Assembly (NCBI GenBank): GCA_022575985.1
Contig: JAKSXM010000040.1
Location: 11,860,001 to 11,924,000 of the forward strand
Length of the DNA stretch: 64,000 nt
Origin: Anagrus nilaparvatae
Taxonomy: Eukaryota; Arthropoda; Insecta; Hymenoptera; Mymaridae
Direction of reading: 5' to 3'
Part shown: piece after piece, positions 46,658-57,812 of the stretch
Layout: each line of letters starts with the position of its first letter
How positions within the stretch are numbered: position 1 is the first letter of the stretch
Position numbers and translations under genes: made by a program
The notes under the pieces: generated by a model
What the model was told of the DNA's origin: nothing
Seen by the model: the letters and a program-made list of their open reading frames with translations, nothing else
Databases searched by the model: none

Positions 46658-48200
46658 AAGAAAATAAATTGAAACATATAAAAATTTAAAAGAAAAATAT
46701 TTTACCTGTTTCAAAAATTGACAAAAGTATTACATGACAAAAAATATTTTTAAGTAACACTGAAAAAATTTGACTTTTAATAAAATTTTTAAAGCTTAAA
46801 TGAATAATAATTTTTATTAAACAAAACTTTTTTAAATGATGTGATGAGCATCAACTAAAACACGATACTAAATTTAAAACTTTAAAAAAATTTAATATTT
46901 TTGAATGTGTTGTAAATTTTTTATAAAAAACGAAATGTTGTGAAATTTTTATACACAAAAATTAACAGAAAAACAGTAAAAAAATTTAGGGGTCAGAATT
47001 AAAATATAAAAACATATTTATATACCTATACCTATGTGTTAGTAATACATTTATAATTATGATAAAATAAAACCGATATTATAAATCTATAAAATGAGTT
47101 GAAAACCAAGCATCATATAAAAAATTTTTTGTCCAAATTACGGCGCGCGATAGCGCGCGCGACTAAGTTAAGTTCTAAACTTAGAAGCACTAATATACAC
47201 GAAATTGAGGTTTCTCTCTCTAATTTTGATTCAAGAGCTCCAAGTCAATCGAGTTCGATTATCGAACTTCGATTATATGTGTTTTTCAACACTGGTATAA
47301 AAAAAGGAGTATACAAAGGTGTATAGAGTAAGAGTATGCATATTTATTATAATATATATACATTTATTTTGTTAGTATAATAATAATAAACATAGATCTC
47401 TGTAGAGTATAGCGTCTGCTCTCGCCCGGTGCAAGATATTTTATTTAAATTTATAAATATATTTTATTTGTTTATTAAAGTAATATTTATAAATTTATTT
47501 ATTAAAATATATTATAAAAAAATATTTAAATAATGATTTTATTATTATATGTATATTTATAAGACGAGAAAGTGATTAATACAAAAAAAAATAATAAATG
47601 TTTTCAATAATTGTTTTTTTACCTCTCCAATCATTCATTTTTGTCAGGTGAGTTATGTTTTTATATACATACACAGATATACCATTGTTTACACAGATAT
47701 ACCATTGTTTTTCTGGATTTCTGCTTCAAAATAGAAGATTTTTAGATAATTAATTAAATTATTAAATTTTTAGTTTTAAAATTTTATTTTTATTTAAATA
47801 TAATTTATTTTTATTTACTTAAATATAATATTAAGTATTTGTTTATAATTGCTTAATTAAATTTGAACTTTTTTTAAATTTTTGTTTATGGAAAGCATTA
47901 ATTTTTTTGCTATCGTAACCTAAAAATATTTGCTAAGTTTTAAAGATACCAAATAAATAGCATCTGTTTTATACTGCATACAGTTAAAATAAATTTTGCT
48001 AATTTGTAATTTGAAATTTTTTATATAAAATAGAGCGTTAAAGCAAAAAACTGCTATAATGCCTCTGCAAAACTTTTCTTTGGACTCTGAAAAAACTGAT
48101 ACAGAATCCTTGTAAGAATCAATCTGTCTTGATAATTTCCTTATGTCAATTTTTTTCAGCAAAAGTATATTATAAAATTCTGCTTAAAAATGTTTTCAGG
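46658..48200. other. No gene seen
   Basis: AT-rich DNA with a short GC island near 47139-47160 (CGGCGCGCGATAGCGCGCGC) and a 20-base tandem duplication near 47665-47710 (ACACAGATATACCATTGTTT). The end leads into the splice acceptor before the IDE copy. Confidence 0.4.
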
Positions 48201-51190
48201 AACAAGGCAGCCGATACAATGACAGCAGCAGTAACTACTTCATCTAAAGAACTTAAGCGTTTTAGCAATATTGAGAAATCTCCTAATGATAAAAGAGATT
48301 ACAGAGAATTAGCTCTTAGTAATCAAATGAAAGTTTTACTAGCAAGTGATCCAAGTACTGATAAAAGTGCAGCTTCTTTAGATGTTAATGTTGGTAAGTA
48401 GCTAATATAATACATTAAGTATTTGGTAAAATTTAGCAAAAATATATTTTCTTCAAATAGGTTACTTAAGTGATCCAAAAGAATTACCAGGCCTAGCACA
48501 CTTTTGTGAACACATGTTATTTTTGGGAACAGAAAAATATCCTGAAGATAATGATTATAATCAATTTTTATCTCAAAATGGTGGAGCCAGTAATGCTTCG
48601 ACATTTCTTGATCACACTAGCTATTACTTTGATGTTAATCCAGAAAATTTAGAAGGTGCACTTGATAGATTTTCACAATTTTTTAGCTGTCCATTGTTTA
48701 CTGAATCAGCTACTCAAAAAGAGCTAAATGCCGTTCATCAAGAACATGAAAAAAATTTGAGCAACGATACATGGAGATTGGATCAGTTAGATAAATCGTC
48801 AGCAGATCCCAATCATCCTTTTTCTAAATTTGGAACAGGTAGTAAGGAAACCCTTGAAGCTATTCCTAAAGAAAAAAATATTAATGTTCGAGAAGAGCTA
48901 CTAAAGTTTCATCAAAAATGGTATTCTTCAAATATAATGGCATTGAGTGTACTTGGAAAAGGTAATGCATACATGCTAAATTCATAGATTTGAATGCATT
49001 TAATTTTGAATTTTTTACAACAGAGAGCTTAGATGACTTGGAAAACCTTGTTGTTGGTATGTTTTCAAATGTTGAAAATAAAAATGTCGAGGCACCTAAA
49101 TGGACTGAACATTCATTTAATGAAGAACATTTTGGCACAAAATGGTTAGTAGTTCCAATAAAAGATATAAGGTACTTGAATATTACGTTCCCAATTCCTG
49201 ATATGCATCAAGATTTTCGTGCAGGAGTAAGAAAAGCTAAAAATATTTTAAATCTTTAAAAAAAATAAGCTATAGCTAAAGATATTTTGTAGCCTGTCTA
49301 TTATTGGTCACATTTGCTAGGTCATGAAGGTAAAGGATCATTGTTATCAGCTTTAAGAGACAAAGGCTGGAGTAATTCATTGGTAGCTGGTAAACGAGCT
49401 CAAGCAAAAGGATTTGATTTTTTTAATGTGTATGTTGATTTAACAGAAGATGGTTTGAATCATGTTGATGACATTATTGATCTTGTATTCCAATACATAA
49501 GCATGATAAGAAAAGAAGGAGCTGTTAAATGGATATTTGACGTTAGTATAAAAAAAAATGCTTACAAATTTGAAGAACATAATAAAATCAAATAAATATT
49601 TTATTTCAGGAATACACAGACATATCGAAAATGAATTTTAGATTTAAAGAAAAATCTTCGCCAAGAATATACGTTAATGCAACTGTACAATATTTACAAG
49701 ATTACCCAATCGAAGAGCTATTAACTGCACCAGTATTATACACCGAATGGAAACCAGAATTAATAATGTCGTTAAAAAGCTATTTGGTACCTGAAAAAAT
49801 AAGAGTTCACGTTGTAGCTAAGGCATTTGAAGATATAGCTGATGCTGTTGAACCATGGTATGGAACAAAGTATAAAAAAGAAAAAATTTCAAATGAAATT
49901 CTTGAAAAGTGGGAAAATGCTGGAAATTTAAAAACATTAAATCAAGCGTTTCATCTTCCTGAAAAAAATGAATCATACCTACAAAATTCGACATTAAGAC
50001 TGCAAGCCAAGTATAAAATTAGCTTTTAGCTTTTAGCTTTTACTGAATATTTAGCATTTTTTTTTTTTTTTTGCTAGATAGATAAATTTCCAGTTATTAT
50101 AGAAGACAGTCCTTTTGCTAGACTATGGTTTAAACAAGATGATGAATTTTTACTGCCAAGAGCTGTTTTAACATTTCATTTCATAAGGTATTATACCTTA
50201 AATATAAAAAGTGTTTGTAGTTGAAAATTTTAAGCTAAAAAAAAAAATTTATATTTTCAGTCCACTGGCATATATAGATCCTTTAAGCACTAACATGACG
50301 TATTTATATTTGCAATTGCTAAAAGATTCATTAAATGAATTTGCATATAATGCAGACTTAGCTGGTCTAAGATGGGAACTTGCAAATAGTAAATATGGTT
50401 TATCTGTAAGAAATTATATCATTTATATTTTTAGCTATTTATATTTTTTGTATTGACAATTAAAAATGTTATTTTGTCTTTTAATTGCAGTTGGTTCTTA
50501 GTGGTTACGATGATAAGTTACATGTATTGCTAGAAAAAATTTTGGATAGGATGGTGAATTTTACAATCGAAGAAAAAAGATTTCACATTCTGAAAGAAAA
50601 CATAAGCTTATAAAAAAACAAAAATTAATTTTGATTAAATTAAATTTATTTTGTTTAGTACATTAGAAGTTTAAAAAATTTTGAAGCAGATCAACCATAT
50701 CAACATGCAAGTTATTATCTTACTGTACTTTGCTCGGAACAAGTTTGGGTTAAAAATTAACTTTTGAATGCCTGTGATAGTAAGTTTGACAAAAATTACT
50801 TGTTAAAATTAAAATTTTTTATGAAATGTACTGATTTAAAATTTTTTATAAAGTGGTAACAATCGAAAGATCGCAAGAATTCGTACCAGATTCGTACCAG
50901 GTTCCAATGAACTACACAAAAGCAACACAATCATTTTCAATAATTCCAACGAGTAAAGGAAAATTTTAGTGCAATCAATTCCAGGAGAATTGAGCATGGA
51001 TCAAACATCTGTTTTACAGCAAAAAAATATTATACAAAATTATCATTGCAAAAAGAGTTAAATCAAATTGCAAAAAGAGTTAGGATCCAAAAAGTTCTCA
51101 AAAAGCTTTGGATCAGGTGGTTAAAGAGGGATTTACATGGATCGATGAGCAAGGACAAAGAGTTTATTTACAGAGTGTATTAATCTAAGA
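48201..51190 (+). pseudogene. Ide: Insulin-degrading enzyme (M16A metalloprotease) copy, exon-intron structure kept, broken
   Basis: Exons read by eye: 48201-48393 (ATG at 48219), 48461-48961, 49024-49226, 49293-49541, 49610-50010, 50078-50187, 50261-50405, 50491-50601, 50659-50779, and 50854 onward. Zinc motif [11 protein letters not shown] (48499-48531) is intact, with a following QEHEKN that supplies the third ligand. Later blocks such as [33 protein letters not shown] and WFKQDDEFLLPRA fit IDE in order. Lesions: the exon ending 50601 has AT where its donor needs GT; TAA at 50758 replaces a codon inside a conserved block; and exon phases at 50010/50078 do not match. The C-terminal ~300 residues of the family are missing. 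IDE cuts insulin-like and amyloid peptides in the cytosol. This copy keeps its introns, so it arose by DNA duplication, not retrotransposition. Confidence 0.85.
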
Positions 51191-51321
51191 CATAATAATT
51201 AATTTATTAACAAATTATATACTGTTTTATATGTTTATTATTGTCACATAAAATTAATTTTGACTTGAATAAAATATAATTTTTGATTATTTGATGACAG
51301 AAAAGTTTCTTATATAAATTT

Positions 51322-51973
51322 TTATCCACGAGGAGCTCTTCCTCTTCCACCTCTCCTACCATGACGTATTTGGCCTCTGCCTGTAACCCACAAGTCTCCG
51401 AGGAATTGCGCAAAACTCTTTTGGTTTTGCCTACTTCTTCGTTGTTGGATTCTCCTACCAGCCCTGTGTCCTCTAGGCCCTGCAATAAATACAATAAACA
51501 TAAAATAGTTACAAATTAATTAAATAAGTAAATTATTTTAAATACATACGGTTATGGGCTTGGTGGTCTCCTTCATTATAAACTACTACAGGGCCAGCTT
51601 GTTCATTGCCTAATGGGATTGCACCCCCAGCAGCTGGTTGATTCACAGGTACATCTTCTGCAAACAATAGTAGTCCATCGCCTCCTACTGCTGGTTGTTC
51701 TCCAACTGCAGCTTCTTGATTAGGTGGTATATTATTCACATTTTGATCACGTGCTCCAACTCCTGGCGGTGCCTCTCCAACCGCAGCTTGATGATTAGGT
51801 GGTATTTCATCACCTCTAACTGGTGGTTGTGCCTCTCCAAGTGCAACTTCTTGATTATTGATCACATTTTGTTCACCAGCTCCAACAGCTGGTGGTGCAT
51901 CCCTAACTTCAACTTGAAGATTAGGTGGTACATCTTGAATTGCTGGTCCATTTAATGAATTTACACTACTCAT
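51322..51973 (-). CDS. Two-exon gene: Pro/Ala-rich repeats with an Arg/Gly tail, unknown function
   Basis: Exon 1 is 51550-51973, from ATG to a GTATGT donor. Exon 2 is 51322-51479, after a TTGCAG acceptor and ending in TAA. The split codon (C|GG, Arg) keeps the frame, giving 193 residues. Residues 10-110 hold degenerate repeats built on PPN-Q-A-VGEAPP-VGA-QNVNN. The C-terminus is very basic, with RGHRAGRRIQQRR and GRRGGRGRAPRG, an RGG-type nucleic-acid-binding look. There is no signal peptide or membrane segment. I do not recognise a family. The clean splice and open frame argue for a real gene. Its start faces the small plus-strand gene at 53032. Confidence 0.65.
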
Positions 51974-52017
51974 CTGTATTTAAAATAAAAAATTCTTTAA
52001 ATATTTTATTTATTTTC

Positions 52018-52075
52018 CCGCGTGGTCTGAATGCATTGTAATTAAATGGAACTGGGCTACAACTGTAGACCACGC
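52018..52075. promoter_or_regulatory. Inverted repeat upstream of the 51.3-52.0 kb gene
   Basis: CGCGTGGTCT and AGACCACGCG form exact 10-base arms about 37 bases apart, 45-100 bases upstream of the start codon of the minus-strand gene. The spot is GC-rich in AT-rich DNA. It could be a paired protein-binding site or the ends of a tiny element. A regulatory role is inference only. Confidence 0.35.
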
Positions 52076-53031
52076 GGTTGCCGCAGGAATAATAATTTAT
52101 TTAATATATTTTTATTTATAATATATAAAATTTATATTATTTATATTTACCTTAGAAGAATAATATTGATTGGTATTGACACAGGATAAAAAAATCTGAT
52201 ATGAATTACTGACGCAAAAACTCAGCTTCTAATATAACCGCCAACGAAGGTTTGTGCCAGTTTAGATTTTACCAACATATTGAAATTTTTAACTATACAT
52301 TTTCTAGAAAATCTAGAAATTTTTATTTATATAGCACTAGAAAATATCTAGGTACTTTTGTATCTATTTATATGGATACGTTGTATGTAATGTAAATGTA
52401 AATGTAAATGTAGGCATTAAAAATACATTTGTAAAATTTTTTTATTTATACGCTTTAATAATAATTTATTTATACGCTTTAATAAAATAATTTAAAAAAA
52501 GTTGTGTTTAATAAGGTGATGAAGATATATTTGTGATCTCAAAGACAAGGTATATTGGTTGTTTCCTTTTTATTAATCAAATTTCAAAAAATATCAGATA
52601 ATATATATATTTATATTTCAATCATTTCCCTTATTATTATTTATTTATATATTTATTTATATTCTGGATACATAACCTTCAAATTTTATTTAAAAAAAAA
52701 TAATTATTATAACTTTAATTAAATCTTTATAAATTAAAATTATATAGACTTTGCAAAATTTATTTTTTGAGAGATGCTTCTTTGAAAATCTGAATGTGTC
52801 GTTTGCTTATATATTTTCATGAAAGCTGTAAAATAAAAAAAATGCTTTTGAGCTTACCGTATCCAAATTTTAAATTATATACTTATTATTATAGCATGTT
52901 TATAGAAATATAAACTGCAAATGCTATTTTGTGGTTATACGTGTTGTAATAAAAAAAATACTTCATCAATAATAATTATGAGAGTTTTAACCATTAGATT
53001 GTTTGCAGTAATTTGTAATTAATAATCACAA

Positions 53032-53316
53032 ATGTGTCATTACAAGGATAACAATGAAAATAAGGTAACAATTTTTTTTCATCAAACCAATTAATGTAAT
53101 GTATTTTAACTCACTCTAACATAATATACTTTTTTTTAGCAAATAGGTAGCAATAGAATTGTAAATCCAGTTGAGTTACAAATATTAAGGGCTGAGTTCG
53201 ATATGAATTCAAGATCAAGGATACGGCATGTCAATAGATTTGGTTTTCCCAGGCATGATCCTACTCATAATACTTTACGTAGGCCTGCCTTGATGGTTAC
53301 ACTTCCACCGAGATGA
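53032..53316 (+). CDS. Small two-exon gene, basic protein of 69 residues, unknown
   Basis: Exon 1 is 53032-53064 (ATG, 11 codons) with a GTAACA donor. Exon 2 is 53140-53316, after a TTTTTTTAG acceptor and ending in TGA. The codon phase is 0 on both sides. The product is rich in Arg, Asn and Pro (for example RSRIRHVNRFGFPRHDP). No family is recognised. The donor is only fair and exon 1 is very short, so the true start may be further upstream. Alternatively, exon 2 may be the last exon of a longer gene. Confidence 0.4.
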
Positions 53317-54240
53317 TCTTATTCAACTTTAAATCTTAAAATAATAATGTATCTTTGCATTTTTGTACACATTAAATAATAATTAAAATACTCTTTACAT
53401 AATATTTAATAAATTAATAGATACTTTTTTATTCTTTGTTTCTAAAAATATATAAATTGAATAAATTTTCATGTGAACAAATATTCAAAGGTTAAATTTA
53501 ATAATTGTTTTGATTCTTTATTAATAATTTTATTCACACGAATTAGTCAATACATTGATTAATCAATATTTACATAAATATAATATTAATAAAAGTAAAA
53601 TTGGCCATGTTATTAGGGTCCAACCCAAATTCCTAATTGTTTACATACATATCATTACTTAAAACTAAATGTCAATTTGGCTAAATAACGAATGAATAAG
53701 ACACTAAAATATTTGACATTTTTTAAAACAATTTCAAACGCATAATTAATTATGTTAATTTCTAAATTCATCGCATAAGTCGCTTTGTTGAATATTTAAA
53801 CATTTTAATTCATTCACTTAGTTGGCTTGGAATATTCAATTTAATCAATCACACTAATTATATAATTCAAACAAATTCTTTAAATTTTATGTAAAACAGT
53901 CTAACCATGTACTTTAAAAATTACTTGATAAAATAATTTTTTAAACCCCAAAACGTTTAAAAAAACGCTGCCAAACAATTGGCACTATATGGTTCCTTAT
54001 AGCAATAACAAAATGTTCTTAATGGTCTATTTTACTTAAACAAAGTTTAATTTTATAAGAAAAACTTAAAATGATCTTTTTTCTTTATTGACAGTTTAAC
54101 AACTTATGAAACAAATTAGATTTTTACATAAAAAACAAGATTCTTATAGACCGGTACATGATCCTCTTTTATGATAATTATGTCTGTTACACAGTTTTTG
54201 GTATAGCTGGCGTAGTTATATTTATTTCTTAAATTTAGTA
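53317..54240. other. No gene seen
   Basis: AT-rich DNA after the small gene. AATAAA-like hexamers occur near 53410, but no single polyadenylation site can be chosen. Confidence 0.35.
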
Positions 54241-55287
54241 CTTCCATTTAAAAAAATTTGATACTACGTCCATAAATAATAATAAATTTATTGTTTCTTG
54301 TATTTGGTGGCGAAAGTTTTGAGAGAAAAATTTTTCAAAATATTAATTATCCAATTGAAAATATGAAGTGAAAACTATTTTTATAAATTAACTTTGGAAT
54401 ATAAATTCAAAGAAAAAATATGTTTCTAAATTAATATTTTCATAGAAAAAAATTATGTACTACATTCGAAAAGAAAATTTAATTAGTGTTTTTCTTTATT
54501 TTTTGAGGGAAAAATCTTAAAACCAAAATTTTCAAAAACTTAAGTATCACATTGGAGATATCCAGTAAAAACAAAATAATTATAGATATTAGTACTTTCA
54601 TTGAACTAAATAAGATACTACGTCCGAAAGAAATAAAAATATTGGCGTTTTTTGTATTTTTTAGTGGTAACAATTTTTACATAAAAATTTTCGACAAATT
54701 AGATTTTGGATTGGAGATAACGAGCAAAAACGATAATTGTAGATATTAGTACTTTAATAGAAAATAAAGAAGTACTGAGTCCAAGGAGAAAAAAAATAAT
54801 GCTGCTTTTTTTTACTAATGCAAAAAATTTTCAAAAATTACGTATCAGATCCAAAAAATTACTATAAATGATTTCTAAAACTAGTACTCCCATAGAAAAA
54901 AAAATTGGTATACTACGGCCAAAAAGAAAAAAAAAATTTTTTGCTACCTAAGGTCTCAAAGCGTGCTTATATGTCAAAAAATGATAAAAATAAAAATTTC
55001 ACCTAAAACAATTTAAAAAACAAAAATTCTTAATTTTCATATTTTTGGGTAAAACTGAACGTAATCTGACATATTTATTTTTATTTTACGTAATTTGTAC
55101 ACATTTTGGGATAATTTGTAAGAAAAAATTAACACAAAAGTTTTCCAATTTATATCAATTTTTTGATTTATTTATTGCGCCACGATAAAGACAGAAAGTA
55201 AACTTATTTTTATTGGTTTATGAAATGAAAAGGATAGAAAAAAACTATTTTTTATTGGTGGCGCTATTAACACTAGAATTGAGATGA

Positions 55288-55366
<79 letters not shown>

Positions 55367-55560
55367 ACCGACTCCAAGAAGAAAAAAAATATTGCTGTTT
55401 TTTTTACTTTTTAATGCAAAAAATTTACAAACAATTACGTGTTAGATCCAAAAATTTATTATAAACGATATTTTTAAAAATAGTAATCCCATACAAAAAA
55501 ATTTGGTACTACGCCCAAAAAGAAAAATAAATTTTTAGCTTTTAATAAAATAAGCAAATA
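54240..55560. repeat. Degenerate tandem repeats with TACTACGTCC-like core
   Basis: Repeated text of the form AGTACTTTCAT...GATACTACGTCCGAAAGAAAT...AATTTTTACA recurs near 54235, 54590, 54750, 54890, 55365 and 55495 with uneven spacing and heavy divergence. The CA microsatellite interrupts it. Non-coding. Confidence 0.55.
55291..55367. repeat. (CA)n microsatellite
   Basis: About 37 uninterrupted CA units. The Cys-Val ORF on the other strand is an artefact of this repeat. Confidence 0.97.
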
Positions 55561-56034
55561 ATAGGTAATGCAACGTCTCATTACTTTTTGTCAAGGTTAT
55601 TGGTGTTTTGGCCACTACTTTTTGTAATAATAATTATATTAGTTTTATTAATAATAATATAATTTCCCATTTATTTACTTTTTGTCGTTACGCTTTGATA
55701 CTACTATTTGTATTAATATACTTTTGCCACATTTAAGCCCATTATCTTTCTTCTATATCATAATTCTTCTATAATTTTATTTTGCTTGGAAAACCGCAAA
55801 CAAATTTTATAATACAAAAAATAGAAATTTATCATATAGAAAATAGAAAATCTTCAATATTGTAACTATAACGAAGCCCAAAGTACTCGGACGGTCATAT
55901 TTTTTTTAAAATTTGTATCATTGTTACCAACATATAGAGAACAATCAGCCAAGAAAAAAATTTTAACTATCGCCTCCATCAAAATTTATTCCCGCTTTTT
56001 ATTTAAAATACAATAATGGGACAAGAGGGAGTAA

Positions 56035-56529
56035 GGGTACATTTACATGGTCTTCTTATGCTTCTTACTTCTTATGCTTCTTAGCGCTAAAATTCAAAAT
56101 TTATTTTTGTTTTTTTAAATTCTGAACCATAATATTAAATTTTTTTAATTAAATAATGTATTTTTACAAAGATTAAACTTAAATAACAATAAAAACATTA
56201 TATTTTATTAAAAATTACATATAAAATCGTTTATTTACGATTGTTCGAATAACATAACCTAACTTTCTATAATACTAATAATATAATAGTTTATTTACGA
56301 TTGTTCGAATAACATAACCTAACTTTCTATAATACTGATAATTGCATTTAAAGTTATAAAAAAATTTATTTACATGGTTTATTTGATTTATAATTAACTA
56401 AATATAAAAAAAAAAATATTTTTCGGTATGTAAATTAAGAAAATAAGAGAATTAAATAAAATTAATTTGAATTTTTGCGATAAGAAGCTTAAGAAGTAAG
56501 AAGCATAAGAAGACCATGTAAATGTACCC
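56035..56529. mobile_element. 495-base MITE related to the TTAA-flanked one
   Basis: Ends GGGTACATTTACATGGTCTT and its complement, flanked by TAA on both sides. The subterminal TTCTTATGCTTCTTA motif is repeated. The first nine bases, GGGTACATT, match the MITE at 37113. An internal tandem duplication of about 60 bases (TTTATTTACGATTGTTCGAA) lies at 56228-56345. No ORF. Confidence 0.8.
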
Positions 56530-57812
56530 TAAAAGTCGAAAAAATAATTTTTTTTTGAAAATTCGGAATCCAAACAAAAAATTTTTTTTTAATTTATAAC
56601 TGAAATTTAAATTTAAATTTTTAATATTGACAATATTTATTAAATAATGAAAATTATATTCTTTAATATTATATTATAAGCTTCAATTGCAGCATCAAAT
56701 CTGCTATTTTTTTTATTTTCTTTTTATTTTCACAAACCATTGGATTATGCTTTATTAATTAATTCTAAAATTTGAGAATTTGTTTATAGTTACAGAATAA
56801 ATATATATATTTCGCTTCTAGAATTCGAACTTCAAGTTGGCACTGCACTCCTATTTATCATTATAAAAGTGAAAAACTTTTTTATTTTATAAAATAAAAA
56901 TAAACGCTTTTTTATACACATATTGTGAATAAATAAACAGTTTATATTTTTATTTTATTTTTTGTTAATAAACATTATTTTAATTTAAATTTAGTACTTC
57001 AGCGACAGCGCCAGTGATTTAGTCAATATCAAATATGCTTTTATAAATTAAAAAGAATATCTTACATTTTATGGACCACCACTTATTACACTATGATTTA
57101 GAGTCTTAAAATGTTTGAAAATCACAGGAACCGGGAAAATAAAACAATTATTATTTTAGTAATTTTAAGTATTCATGAAAAAAATACTTAATATTTTTTA
57201 AAATCAATTATGTAGTAATTAATTTATTATTATTAAACATTAATTTTTTTTTAAATGCTGGTCTAATAATTTTTATTTTACCCCGGTTGCTGTAACCATG
57301 AAACTTTCAGACATTCTCAATAGTATCGTTTTAGGAGACGCTATACTAACATAACGCGACAAAAGAATGTTCTACAGTTTTTTTTTACTAGGGAAATTTT
57401 GGAAATACAAATGTTATATAATATCATATTATATAAAAGGGAAATTTTGGAAATATAAATGTTACATAATATCATATATATATATCAGATATTATCACTG
57501 ATTCAACTAAAGTACATTTAAAACTTGAATATTTCAATTTATATAGGCAAATTTCAGGCTCAGTTTTTGGATCATTATTCAAGTACGTAAGTATATTATT
57601 TTATTTATTTTTTTTTTATTACTATAAAGATCAGAGCCCATTATAAAGAGCTAGATCTATCAAAGAGCGCTCTTTATTTTATTTTTTCATAGCGCTTTTT
57701 GTTTAGGTTTCAAGCTTCTTCAGGAGCTTAACCTGTGTATTCGAGCTTTTAAGCTTGATTATTTCGTTATCTATTTATATTTTTTTCTTTTATATATTTT
57801 TTATCTTTTGAA
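56530..57812. other. No gene; possible 5' region of the Helitron
   Basis: AT-rich. GGGAAATTTTGGAAATA is duplicated at about 57391 and 57439. A palindromic AGCTCGAATACACAGG... area with GAGCTT repeats lies at 57690-57760. The Helitron's 5' terminus must lie in or before this stretch, but I cannot fix it. Confidence 0.35.

Noticed and set aside
47135..47165. CpG-like island CGGCGCGCGATAGCGCGCGC as a promoter
   Set aside because: Only about 25 bases of simple GC alternation with no gene start beside it.
51207..51494. 95-codon minus-strand ORF beginning inside the intron
   Set aside because: It is a different frame of the RGG exon; the spliced frame explains the Arg/Gly-rich text and ends cleanly at 51322.
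51695..51955. Plus-strand ORF opposite the repeat exon
   Set aside because: It is the antisense shadow of the minus-strand two-exon gene, whose splice phases fit.
55172..55363. ORF coding alternating Cys-Val
   Set aside because: It is the reverse reading of the (CA)n microsatellite.
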